A stretch of DNA of 54,084 nt from Nemertoderma westbladi (Eukaryota; Xenacoelomorpha; Nemertodermatida; Nemertodermatidae), in contig JAUCBJ010008805.1 of NCBI GenBank assembly GCA_032718475.1, forward strand, positions 1 through 54,084. The letters are read 5' to 3'. A model generated the notes under the pieces. That model saw only the letters and a list, made by a program, of their open reading frames with translations, was not told where the DNA came from and did no database searches. Positions 42,401-52,240 of this stretch are shown piece by piece (the first letter of the stretch is position 1; every line of letters begins with the position of its first letter). The translations under genes and the position numbers were made by a program.

Positions 42401-43077
42401 CTGGTGTCATCAGCAGTTAGAGCCCAGCATGGACTCCTATAGAGGAGTACTGGAACTACTGCTGCTCTAAATAATCGGACCTTACAGTAAGTTTCCGATT
42501 AATTATGTGTGACTTCCAAATCCTGGAAAAACCTTTTTAATTTAATATATAATTGAATAGAACAACAAACCACAAAACATTAAAGTATATATCAGACTAA
42601 ACCAAACCCACCACACAAAACCAAGTCATGAAAATTATGTGATTGTTCTATCTCTTGTGACAAAAACTTGGAGGCAAAACAACCCACGTAACTAAGAAGG
42701 AAGTGTTATGTTAATTTTTATTTGTTGTTCTGCTTCTATGAAAAATAACAATAAAACAGCCCCTATTTTAATAATTACTGATTGTGTCTTCCCAGACTTC
42801 CCTGCAAAAAATTAGATATGTAATTTAATGGGTTCAATTTATCAAAAAAAATTGAGACACTGAAGGGAATTAGTGATTGGTTATTTTCTCCAAACGACCT
42901 TTTTTAATTGGTGTGTTTGTTGTTCTGGCTCTATGGTCACGATTTTTAATAATATATTAATGGAGTTTTATTTGATAAAGGGGTTAAATTACAAACAATA
43001 TAATTATATCTGGACACACCACCAAACGTAGCAAGGACGCTTTGTGTTGTGCTAATATATTAAAATTATGTAGTTGT
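42401..43077. other. AT-rich non-coding stretch
   Basis: No coding frame with recognisable similarity. Confidence 0.5.
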
Positions 43078-43151
43078 AAAACAATTACATTAACTACATC
43101 ACATAATAAATAGTAAGTATTTATTATGTGATGTGGTAATGTAATTGTTTT
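43078..43151. repeat. Near-perfect hairpin, 34-35 bp arms
   Basis: Arms 43078-43112 and 43118-43151 (ATCACATAATAAATA / TATTTATTATGTGAT at the tip) with a GTAAG loop and one small mismatch and indel. No ORF; could be a tiny fold-back element. Confidence 0.9.
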
Positions 43152-43194
43152 GATCAGGAATGAAAAATATGCAGCAGCACGTCAGCGGGAGTAG

Positions 43195-43390
43195 AACCAG
43201 CGCTATACGTACGTTTCGTTCCGTTTCGTTTCGTTTCGTTACGTTTGTTTCAACGAGTAAGGTCAACGATTTTGAACATTTCTTCGGCGAAGATTGCGAC
43301 ATTTCGCAAACGTCGCGATTTTTGAGAAGATTGCGAAAATCGCGAAATTTCGCAAACGTCGCGCGCTTCGCGAAATTTTGTGTTTACCAA
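43195..43390. repeat. TTTCG microsatellite and GCGAAAT/TTCGC-rich tract
   Basis: (TTTCG)n with TTACG and TTCCG variants at 43205-43245, then a CG-rich stretch of overlapping short palindromes such as GCGAAATTTCGC. CpG is dense, unlike the surroundings. Confidence 0.7.
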
Positions 43391-43504
43391 TATCCCATCT
43401 AGCGAATTAATATCGCGCCTCAACAATCTGTCCGTTAAATATAAGAGAAGGAAACACCATTTTAAAAAAAAAGTTTAAAAAAAGCTAAAAGTTAAAATAG
43501 ATAA

Positions 43505-43890
43505 AATAGTTAAAATAAAAGCTAAAAGTTTAGTTATAGTGGTTTTCCTGGTCGCAGAATTCATTTCGAATGTCAGATTTAACATTTGCTGACTTCCAAA
43601 TTGTCTGTTTGGCTGTCGGTTATATTTTGACGGAAAGACTGACCGAGGCTAAATTTGAATAATAGAAATGAAGTCACCCACACCGAAAACCCATATACTG
43701 TAGGGAATTTTTTAGACAGATAGTGTGCTTATAATAATTGACGGACAGACATACTGACGGGTAGACCGACCGTAAAACGGACAGACAGTCATATCTCAAG
43801 AAGTAAGATAGATTTGATTAAACGATTTTCATATTTGGAATCTATTTAAAAATGAGCTCTAGATGAAATAGAAAAAAAAATTGAAAAAAA
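43505..43890. repeat. Dispersed repeat, uninterrupted copy
   Basis: Homologue of 12452-12811 joined to 32426 onward. GAGCTCTAGATGAAATAGAA at 43853 is the counterpart of the retroelement's target site. Confidence 0.75.
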
Positions 43891-43909
43891 TGTATCAAAA
43901 TTGCAGATA

Positions 43910-43931
43910 GGGGGGGGGGGGGGGGGGGGGG
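43910..43931. repeat. G22 homopolymer
   Basis: Twenty-two consecutive G; the true length is likely uncertain in the assembly. Confidence 0.8.
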
Positions 43932-44616
43932 ACTGGACGCAATAAAATTCCATCCTTCTCCAGGGGAAATTCGACACAAAAATACTGAAGCTATACTGGT
44001 TTTCGAGGTCAACGATCACGATACAACTCGTATAAAATTATGTGATAATTCTGTTATAATTGTCTGAAGGGACGGCAAAAATCGAATTTGGTTGGATAAT
44101 ACGATATTTATGATGTCGTAGCGTGATCAGCGTCCCAGAAAACCCATAATGTCTAAAAATCAGGTTGATTTGGTCATAATTGTTGATAAATTTGTGCTAC
44201 TTGTATTTATCGTGCCGCACATTGACGCGTATCCAAAAATGCCCTAATCAACAATGTACGATATAAAGGAATTTATACAATATTCGAGCTCCGATGTTTT
44301 ACAGTATTGGCTTACAATATCTTCTACAGTATGTGGGGCGAGCCACGAAGTGAGCGAAGCATTAGCATATGGGTGCCGTTGTCTGTCGTCGTCGTCGTCG
44401 GAAATTTTTGTTCGCTAATAACTCGGTTATTCCTTGATGAAATTAAACTAAACTTGGTATGTATGTAGTCCGTCAAAAGTTTAGAAAGAATCTGAAGTTT
44501 GGTAAAACAGGAACAAACGCAACGAGTTTACAGTGGATACGAGTATCCATCTGCCATAAATCAGCAGTTATAAAGTTAGTAATAGTAATAGTAGTTACAA
44601 TAGTTATAATAATAAT

Positions 44617-45642
44617 TAGGGGTGTGCCGTACATCCGGCCGGGCCGGAATTCCGGCCGGATTTTGAGAAAAAAGTCAGGTTCCGGGTCCGGCCGGATTTC
44701 AATTTTTTGGCCGGATTTCCATTTCAACAAATTGTTAACAAAATTTACAATTAATATAAATTTTCCAAAAAAACATCAAAATAAATTTTCTTTCAAATTC
44801 AAAAAAATTTAAACATAAGCAAATACATTAGAATAGTGAGGAATACAATACAATTTTTTTGATAGTTTGTATCATCTTCATTATTCATTCTATGAACTAC
44901 GATAAAGTCTAAAACAGAGCTATCATTTTATGACTATCTACATGCTGAGCTGACTGACTACTTTTTTGCCAAGAATATTTGTATTTGGTTGGGCTCAGCC
45001 TCACTAGCACTTTATGAATTAGTACAAGTATGCCCAGGCCATATAGGGTGAGTGAGGGAGACTAGTATGCCCAGGCCATATAGGGTGAGTGAGGGAGACT
45101 AGTATGCCCAGGCCATAAAGGGTGAGTGAGGGAGACTAGTATGCCCAGGCCATATAGGGTGAGTGAGGGAGACTAGTATGCCCAGGCCATATAGGGTGAG
45201 TGAGGGAGACTAGTAGTGCCCAGGCCATATACTAATTATAACTAGTCAATAATTATTATATTGTCCGAGCGCGCAAGCGTTGCTGTTTGCTCTAGGTATT
45301 GTTATAAATTGAGATTAAGCTTACCGCCGTGAATGACCAGTATATTCGATGGGCAATTTAGAAATTCTAGTAAGTCCAATAACTCAGATAGTATAAAAAA
45401 ACTACACCTACTGTATTATTACTTCATTCTATTTTTCAATTTTCACTGTATTTAATTTAATTTTCATATTTTACATTTAAAAACATCAAATCAATCCATT
45501 GGGCCTATATCAAATTAGCAAATATCAAATCAGCGTAGGGTGTGGTGCAAATAGTTATGGTGATATATAAAAAAAAATTTTACAAATCCGGCTCCGCTTC
45601 CGGTCTGGCCGGTTTGAAAAAGGTCAATCCGGCACATCCCTA
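44617..45642. mobile_element. hAT-type MITE, 8-bp target duplication
   Basis: Ends TAGGGGTGTGCCG and CGGCACATCCCTA are inverted repeats with the hAT-like TAGGG start, and CCGGCCGG-rich sequence inside both ends. ATAATAAT flanks both sides (44609-44616 and 45643-45650). About 1026 bp with no transposase, hence non-autonomous. It landed in an AAT microsatellite inside another repeat. Confidence 0.8.
45029..45235. repeat. 37-bp tandem repeat in the MITE, 5.6 copies
   Basis: Unit starts TATGCCCAGGCCATATAGGG and ends GAGACTAG; five full copies with almost no change, then a partial one. Confidence 0.95.
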
Positions 45643-45963
45643 ATAATAATAATAGTTATAAAGGTCGTTAGTCTCCGTTTAGGAAAATTATTTTAAGACA
45701 AAACAGGACGAGCGCAACGAGGCTAATAAAGGAGAAGAGTATTGTAAATAATATTATATTATATTAAATAGCCCTAGTTAGAAGGTTTACAAATGACAGT
45801 TAAAGTGTGTAAGTGTATAAGGGCAAACTAAAATGGATCTCTATTTTTACAACTAGTTCATCAGAAACTGATAGCATCGCCTTCACTCATATATATTTGG
45901 GGAAAGACGGTTTTTGTATATCTAATAGAGATTAGTATAATGTACTCTTTAATATAACCATTC

Positions 45964-46649
45964 GAGCTGCGCAAAGGCCCCACGAACGTGTTCCCACTGT
46001 ATACTTACAAAGGCCCCACGAACGTGTTCCCACTGTATACTTACAAAGGCCCCACGAACGTGTTCCTACTGTATACTTATATTGCGTGCTACACGAAGGC
46101 CCCACGAACGTGTTCCCACTGTATAAACTTATATTGCGTGCTACACGAAGGCCCCACGAACGTGTTCCCACTGTATAAACTTATATTGCGTGCTGCGCGA
46201 AGGCCCCACGAACGTGTTCCCGCTGTATAAACTTATATTGCGTGCTGCGCGAAGGCCCCACGAACGTGTTCCCACTGTATACTTATATTGCGTGCTGCGC
46301 GAAGGCCCCACGAACGTGTTCCCACTGTATACTTATATTGCGTGCTGCGCGAAGGCCCCACGAACGTGTTCCCACTGTATACTTATATTGCGTGCTGCGC
46401 GAAGGCCCCACGAACGTGTTCCCACTGTATACTTATATTGCGTGCTGCGCGAAGGCCCCACGAACGTGTTCCCACTGTATACTTATATTGCGTGCTGCGC
46501 GAAGGCCCCACGAACGTGTTCCCACTGTATACTTATATTGCGTGCTGCGCGAAGGCCCCACGAACGTGTTCCCACTGTATACTTATATTGCGTGCTGCGC
46601 GAAGGCCCCACGAACGTGTTCTTACTGTATACTTATATTGCGTGCTGCG
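45964..46649. repeat. Satellite, 14 copies, mostly 50-bp monomer
   Basis: GGCCCCACGAACGTGTTC starts at 45976, 46012, 46048, 46098, 46150, 46202, 46254 and then every 50 bp to 46604. Spacings run 36, 36, 50, 52, 52, 52 and then 50, so the array has a gradient of unit lengths. All three plus-strand frames stay open for long stretches, a by-product of the sequence and not coding. Confidence 0.95.
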
Positions 46650-47984
46650 TGTAAAAGCTTCTGTGGGATATAACTGGCCCTTTTGCTTCGCAATCCAGTT
46701 TCCCCCCAGGCGCTGGAATACTCTAAAAAGGTTCTCTAACTGTATATATATTCCCCTCGCCCGCAAGGTACCTTTACAGGTGTTTTAACGGACATAAAAG
46801 TCATTCTGCTATATACGTGTTTTAGCGGACATGGTAAGGCAAAAAACCTGCAATGCGACAAATACCTTTCATAGCTTAGCCGTGATGATTCATATTACGA
46901 CATCTAACAGCTGGTTGCTGACATGGAAACAGCCATTGGACGCATGGTTCTTTGTTTGGCTTGAGCCAATCAGAGCGATTTTTCCTGTCGACGTGTAGCT
47001 TTTCGGTCGATCATAAGGAGAGTGTTCAGTCTTACTGTTTTTTCTTGATACTTTGTTGTTATTGCTGTCTAGGCCAGGAACAACGGCTCTAGAGTCAATT
47101 CGTTTCATACTTTTAGAAGAAACATTAGTAGGCTTAAATTATAGAGCGTATGACTGTTATCAATTCAATACAGTTCTTAACAACTCATATCACATATCGG
47201 TCCATATCAGTTCATATCGTAACTTAACATACCGTCTTAATGCTGTTTACTGTTGTGTTTTGGTTGAATATCATTTGGAGAACATATATAAAGAACCCAA
47301 ATTTCCCAATTTTCTTGATACACTACAGTTTAGAGAGACGGGTTATATATAGCGATTGCGACTTATATTGTTGTGGTTTGTAGTGAATTTATGCTATTTG
47401 ATAAGCACTACATTGGTCCGTTGCTATTCCCTTTATATATGATAAAATTCATTGACGGTCGGCAAATTAGTGAGCAGTATTGTGTGTTACCGGTAGTGTG
47501 CATGATTGTGACTGATAACTAAGCATTTCCTAAAGAATGCGCCTCATACGTGAATCTTAAGCCTTACCGACTTACCGTTGTGATTAGTGTAAGTCATATC
47601 TCTGTTTACTTAGATAGAGCGCCACGTCCTAAAGGAACTGTTAATATTTCCCGAAAGTAAATAATATTAGTCAGAAATTAATTATTAACGATCAATCGAA
47701 TAATACAATACAGTAAGCTTCACTGCAATAATAATTTAAGCCCTCAGAATCCAGTCTCCCGGGAATATCCAGCGGGTGAATGGACGCGCACTAGGCTGGC
47801 TTCTGCTAATGTTGTGTTTATTGGTATTAAATATTTGTCTTCTTCTAAAGTATATTTATAAACCAAAAGACATATAAATTTTGGCAGGTTAAACTGCTAA
47901 AGGTCTTCAAAAGCGCGTACAATAACAGTCATTGAGTTTATTGCAGTAAGCAATAAAGTTGAAAGTACCGGTCAACCGGTAAAC

Positions 47985-48125
47985 CTGAACCGGTACTTCT
48001 GTAGGTCAGTAGGCCCAACTGCCAGAACCGGTACTGCTGTGGGTCCGTAGGTCCAACTGTCAGAACCAGTACTTCTGTAGGTCTGTAGGCCCAACTGTAC
48101 TAACCGGTACTTCCAGTATAAGTAC
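47985..48125. repeat. ~41-bp tandem repeat with ACCGGTAC, about three copies
   Basis: Variants of AACCGGTACTTCTGTAGGTC followed by GTAGGCCCAACTG. The left copy has one unit near 2690-2745, so the array expanded in this copy. Confidence 0.8.
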
Positions 48126-48296
48126 ATTAGTATTATTCGATTTTGATTATTGCATACCGGTAGGCTGTTTAAGAGATTAGGGACTGTACACCCCTTGTTT
48201 CTTTTGGAGCTTACTTATTTCTGTCAGTTTTATTTACATGTAAGTTAATATTGAGCTGAAGACATGTAAGTCTGCTCAGATTGTTCAGATAATTGT

Positions 48297-48870
48297 AGGC
48301 CGGACTGTTGTCAGATTGTTGTTGGGTTTGGAGAGATTACGGCGTGTGTGGAGTTTGTCCGATAGAGTGCCAGTTAGTAAGTTTGGGCAGCCATTGCTGT
48401 AAGGTCAATCCCCTCTTAAAGAATAAGTCGTACTACCATGTTAGAACGCATACTAACTAACAATTTTGGAATCTGCACATACTGTAGTTTATTTAGGCTT
48501 GACAGTATTCTGGCAGCGTTTTGGCTTGTGTTTGTTTGTGTGGTCTGTTCAGATACCGTAATAGTTATTACTCAGATATTTTGTAGGCTGGATTGTTGTC
48601 TAGCTATTATTAGGTCTGAAGAGATTGCTGCTTGTGTAGAGTTTGTCTGATAAAGTGCCAGTTAGTAAGTTGGGGCAGTCATAACTGTAAGGTCAATCCC
48701 CTCTTAAAGAATAAGTCGTACTACCGTGTTAGAACGCATACTAACTAACCGTTTTGGAATCTGCACATACAGTAGTTTATTTAGGCTTGGTGGTAGTCTG
48801 CCAGCGTTTGGTTTGTATTTTGTTTGAGTATTCTGTACGGGTAGCGTAATATTTATTATTCAGAGTTTAT
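48297..48870. repeat. Tandem duplication, ~289-bp unit, in right LTR
   Basis: Two copies of a unit containing AAGGTCAATCCCCTCTTAAA and TTAGAACGCATACTAACTAA. Counterpart of 1925-2490. Confidence 0.75.
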
Positions 48871-49570
48871 GCGATTATTCGCAACATTCATGTCCCCAAG
48901 TTTATTCCTACAGTAATTGTGTTTGTTATACATACCGTTATAGTTAAATTAACCCCGGTACTACACGGGCTGCTTGGCGTAGGACAAGACTGGTGACTTT
49001 GTGCTCTGGTCACTCCAGCAGATGCCGTGGTTCTTTTAACTGTTCAAGTATATTTAACTACTGATTATTTGTTGTACTAGTACTTGTACCTAATTTAGGG
49101 TTTAGTGTACAGTGCTTTCCGAAGTAATTAGTGTGTAGGCAGTATATTTGTGTTGTAAAGTGGTTAATAGGCACGCTGGATCTGGTAGTCCGCGGTAATT
49201 AACTTCTAGGTAGGAACACTCCGTGATACATAACGTAGTACCTATAGCGATACGGTTATAGGTCGTCAGGCGGTGGTATTTTCCTATCTGGACAGTGCAA
49301 TATATTTACTACTACTTATTATTTCCAAATACCGTAGTACCCTCTCCGTTGTAATAACCAGAATTCTAACCCTTTGTTAGACTGGTTTGTAGACTTCCTG
49401 TAAAATTGCCCTAAAAATTCGTACGTAATATTTTTTGTTGTGTTTAATTAGAGATTTAATCTCACCCGTATCATACGTAATTTGTAGTATTAAGTAACTT
49501 AGGTAAATTAGAATTATCTGTTTTAGTGTCCCATAAATAGCACTTCACTGAGAGCGCACAGCTTCTGTGT

Positions 49571-50153
49571 AGTGACCCCCAGAAATAATAACATTTATTT
49601 CAAATATTGATAAAACCCATTTTTAAACGGGTATATATCTATTATAAATCAACTCAAACGATTTATAAATAGTAGGCCTGCCATACAACAACTAGGTCTC
49701 AATATCAGTTGGACTACTGCTTAAATAACGGTAACAAAGTAAGTTAAAGTAACCAAGTAACCCTAAAATATTCAGAAAATCAATTATTCTAAAATAATTG
49801 ACATACCGGTATTTATCATAGGCTTATCATATTTATTTCTATAAATTTGAGCTGAAATCATACCGGTATTCTGTAATAATTCTAGTTCATAATTATACTT
49901 ATATATACTATAAGTGTAAGCTGTATACCGGTATTCACGATAGGCCTATTATATATTTATATATATTTGTGCTAAAATTATATACCGGTACTCTGTGACA
50001 AACTAGTTTAAAATACTTATATATATTATAAGTGCATACCGGTATTCTAATATACTGCAATAAATTACCGGTACTAGGCCAACGGTCATACTGAATTACT
50101 AGACTTGCTTTAACTGTAACTATAGCAGTAAGTATTCAACTGTATAGCTAAAT
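49571..50153 (+). other. 5' leader of right BEL/Pao-like element
   Basis: Non-coding. 49804-50045 has two ~120-bp units, each with two TACCGGTAT palindromes and an ATAGGCYTAT core; further TACCGGTA copies are at about 50036 and 50068. Confidence 0.55.
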
Positions 50154-51749
50154 ATGTCTGACACTCAGCAAAACCTGTCAGACAGTCTAATCGATACAAC
50201 CATCTGTGACACAGATAGGAGTGTGGAGCGATTAAGAAAGGAGTTCAGCTCACCTCCTACTGAAAGAAAGGTCATCCCTCCAGTAGTAGTATCAGACCCT
50301 AAGTTAATCCAACACCGTAGGTCTATCATCGGCACTCGGGCCCAAGTCAAACGGAACCAGGAAGCAGCTGCCCCACAGCAGCAACAGCCTATTCAAGAAA
50401 CTTGTTCCCAGCGATCAGATAGCTCCAGTAGTTCGGATACTGTCGAACTGACCCCCGAACGCGGATTGCAGATGACGGCTAAAGCCTACTCGGACCCCCT
50501 TCTCACCCTTCCTGCCGCAGTGCTAACAACTATATTGATTGCTGTGGAGGAACATCAAGCAGATTGGGCGAGAAATAAGCGAGCGACCCAAGATAATTAT
50601 GCGGGATACGCCAGGGAAGAATTGATGTCTATTGTCGAGTCACAATGGAACTTTCCCGGACCCGGACTCCCGTTGGATCTGTCCGAGGCTACTTGGGAAG
50701 ATATACACAGGATGGGAGTGGCTAAAGATACGATGGATCCAGCTGTTTGGAAGAGGTCGGCAGCAGGATATGTGCAGGGATTCTTCGGCTCCTTAGAGAG
50801 ATTAGAAGAACAACTGTTTCGACAACCCCAAGGACCTCAAGAGCAGGAAGAACTGCTATATCAAGTACGCGAAAGAACCCTACGCATTCGACTAATCCTA
50901 TCAGCTTTTGAGGAAACTTCCAAAAGAAGACAGGACACGTCACTGCAGGTTGCTGTCAAAACTTGGTTCCAGCGGGTAGGTCTCCAAATCCAAGAAACAG
51001 ACCAGTGGAAATCCCAGCTGTCTGAGAGACTAACTTATGAAGAACCAACCGATGCCACCCTTTCTCAAGTGGAAGGCGAAGAGACCTCAGAGAAACCACG
51101 AACGAGAGACGCCATAGACATTTATCTGTCCGACTATCAGCGATTCCTAGGAGACGAAGAATTGAGGAGACGGCTGTCTGGACTTTCCCCCAATAGTGAA
51201 GGAACCCAGCGTGTGTTAGATTCAATCGATGCTGAAATGTTAGCTGCTAACCAAGCAGAATTTGATGAAAAACTCCGCCTCGCTAGAGTCCAAGAAGAAA
51301 AAGTAAAGAAAAGACGGATAGAGGAACAAAAGGCGGCGGCTACGGCAGAAGCAGAAGCAGAAAGAAAAGCAGCGGCGGCAGAAGTAGAAGCAGAAAGAAA
51401 GGCAGCGGCGGCAGAAGTAGAAGCAGAAAGAATAGCAGCAAGGGCAGCAGCGGCAGAAGCAGAAGCAAAAAGAAGGGCAGCAGCGGCAGAAGCAGAAGCA
51501 AAAAGAAAGGCAGCGGCGGCAGAAGCAAAGGCGGAAAGGGCAGTGGCAGAAGCAGAACGGAGAGCGTCTGAGCAGACTACCCAACTGGAGTTGGAAAATC
51601 TGCAAGAGACGCAAGACAACATAAATAAACAGTTAACTGCTAGTCACATGCAGATGATGAGAAAATCTACTCCCAACGCCAGGGATACACATCATCGGAA
51701 GAAAGTGAAACCACCGATCCTGAAGGCGGAGGAAATAGATCTCGTCTAA
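50154..51749 (+). CDS. Gag N-terminal ORF of right BEL/Pao-like element (531 aa)
   Basis: ATG at 50154 gives MSDTQQNLSDSL; the inverted left copy uses the same start. A Ser-rich SDSSSSSDTVELTPE stretch lies near residue 95. Residues ~395-465 are Ala/Glu/Lys/Arg repeats of the type AEAERKAAAAE, a long charged helix. The frame ends EEIDLV at 51747. From about 51640 a second frame is more protein-like (Ser/Glu-rich, then RRRKTSHRH) and leads into the downstream Gag, so the stop here is probably due to a one-base slip. It likely acts as the structural protein of the particle, by position. Confidence 0.7.
   Translation: MSDTQQNLSDSLIDTTICDTDRSVERLRKEFSSPPTERKVIPPVVVSDPKLIQHRRSIIGTRAQVKRNQEAAAPQQQQPIQETCSQRSDSSSSSDTVELTPERGLQMTAKAYSDPLLTLPAAVLTTILIAVEEHQADWARNKRATQDNYAGYAREELMSIVESQWNFPGPGLPLDLSEATWEDIHRMGVAKDTMDPAVWKRSAAGYVQGFFGSLERLEEQLFRQPQGPQEQEELLYQVRERTLRIRLILSAFEETSKRRQDTSLQVAVKTWFQRVGLQIQETDQWKSQLSERLTYEEPTDATLSQVEGEETSEKPRTRDAIDIYLSDYQRFLGDEELRRRLSGLSPNSEGTQRVLDSIDAEMLAANQAEFDEKLRLARVQEEKVKKRRIEEQKAAATAEAEAERKAAAAEVEAERKAAAAEVEAERIAARAAAAEAEAKRRAAAAEAEAKRKAAAAEAKAERAVAEAERRASEQTTQLELENLQETQDNINKQLTASHMQMMRKSTPNARDTHHRKKVKPPILKAEEIDLV
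51340..51560. repeat. Coding minisatellite in right Gag
   Basis: Repeats of about 33-36 bp built on GCAGAAGCAGAAAGAAAAGC and GCAGCGGCGGCAGAAG, giving Ala/Glu/Arg helix. The base sequence differs from the analogous array at 28515-28745, so the two probably arose independently. Confidence 0.85.
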
Positions 51750-52240
51750 GCAGGCGTAGAAAAACATCTCATCGTCACAAATTGCCTGATTTGCCCCCAG
51801 CTGTTAGAAGACAACTAGCTAGCACAGACTTAGCGAGTACGGAACCCACATACCAAACTATTCAGGTCAAAAGACTCCCTACAATAGTTGATGAGCCTGA
51901 AATAATTAGGCCTGTCGTTCCCAAAGTCACACCTGTGCTAGAGACCCCTGTACTTCCAGAGCTTAACTCTAAGTTCCCTTTACACAGTACTACACTGCCT
52001 GTACCCGGTAGAACAGTCCATGAGAATATTCCTGTCCTGGAAGCTGAGAGAGAAATCAAAGATTTGTCTCCCGTCGTCCCACGTCAGCCCGCTACAATGT
52101 TGGCGACTCCCGCTTCGGCGGTTGAGTGGGTAGAGGAGGGACGGCGGGGGATGAATCTCCTGCTCGGACAGATGCAGGAGACTGTCCACCAGCTTAAGGG
52201 AACAGTAAGGGAAAGTAGGGCCGAATTGCAAGAAGTGTAG
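51650..52240 (+). pseudogene. Gag continuation in a shifted frame, ending in an in-frame TAG
   Basis: The -1 frame relative to the first Gag ORF is open here and includes SSEESETTDPEGGG, then 51782 onward LPPAVRRQLAS. It stops at TAG 52238-52240, after which the same frame goes on open to the window end. Both breaks lie between the N-terminal region and the Gag core. No standard slippery heptamer in the right register was seen at the overlap, so decay is more likely than programmed frameshifting. Confidence 0.55.

Larger units (their letters stand above)
44333..46649. mobile_element. Composite repeat element, related to 9271-9892, with a satellite tail
   Basis: It begins GTGGGGCGAGCCACGAAG, similar to the left end at 9271, followed by a parallel interior (AAACTWARTAKG..., GTTTAGAAAG). 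It is interrupted by a hAT-type MITE at 44617-45642 and ends in the satellite 45964-46649, whose monomer contains the right-end sequence GTGCTGCGCGAAGGCCCCAC. No ORF. Confidence 0.55.
46650..49570 (+). repeat. Presumptive 5' LTR of right BEL/Pao-like element
   Basis: Starts TGTAAAAGCTTCTGTGGG directly after the last satellite monomer, so it inserted into the array. Inverted homologue of 4142-1255. The end is placed before GTGACCCCCAGAAATAA, a primer-site-like sequence. No ORF of note. Confidence 0.55.

Noticed and set aside
43160-43402. 80-codon plus-strand ORF
   Set aside because: Made of TTTCG microsatellite and GCGAAAT palindromes; low complexity.
45964-46649. Possible CRISPR-like array
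   Set aside because: No unique spacers: the whole unit repeats. The context is eukaryotic.
45988-46788. Overlapping plus-strand ORFs of 80-166 codons
   Set aside because: They lie in the satellite. A 50-bp unit shifts frame each time, so all three frames translate the same text in turn; not a gene.
51137-51622. 161-codon minus-strand ORF, Ala/Ser-rich
   Set aside because: Antisense shadow of the coding repeats in the right Gag.
51640-51700. Programmed -1 frameshift signal in the right Gag
   Set aside because: No X XXY YYZ heptamer in the right register; GAGAAAATC alone is not enough. A one-base indel is simpler.
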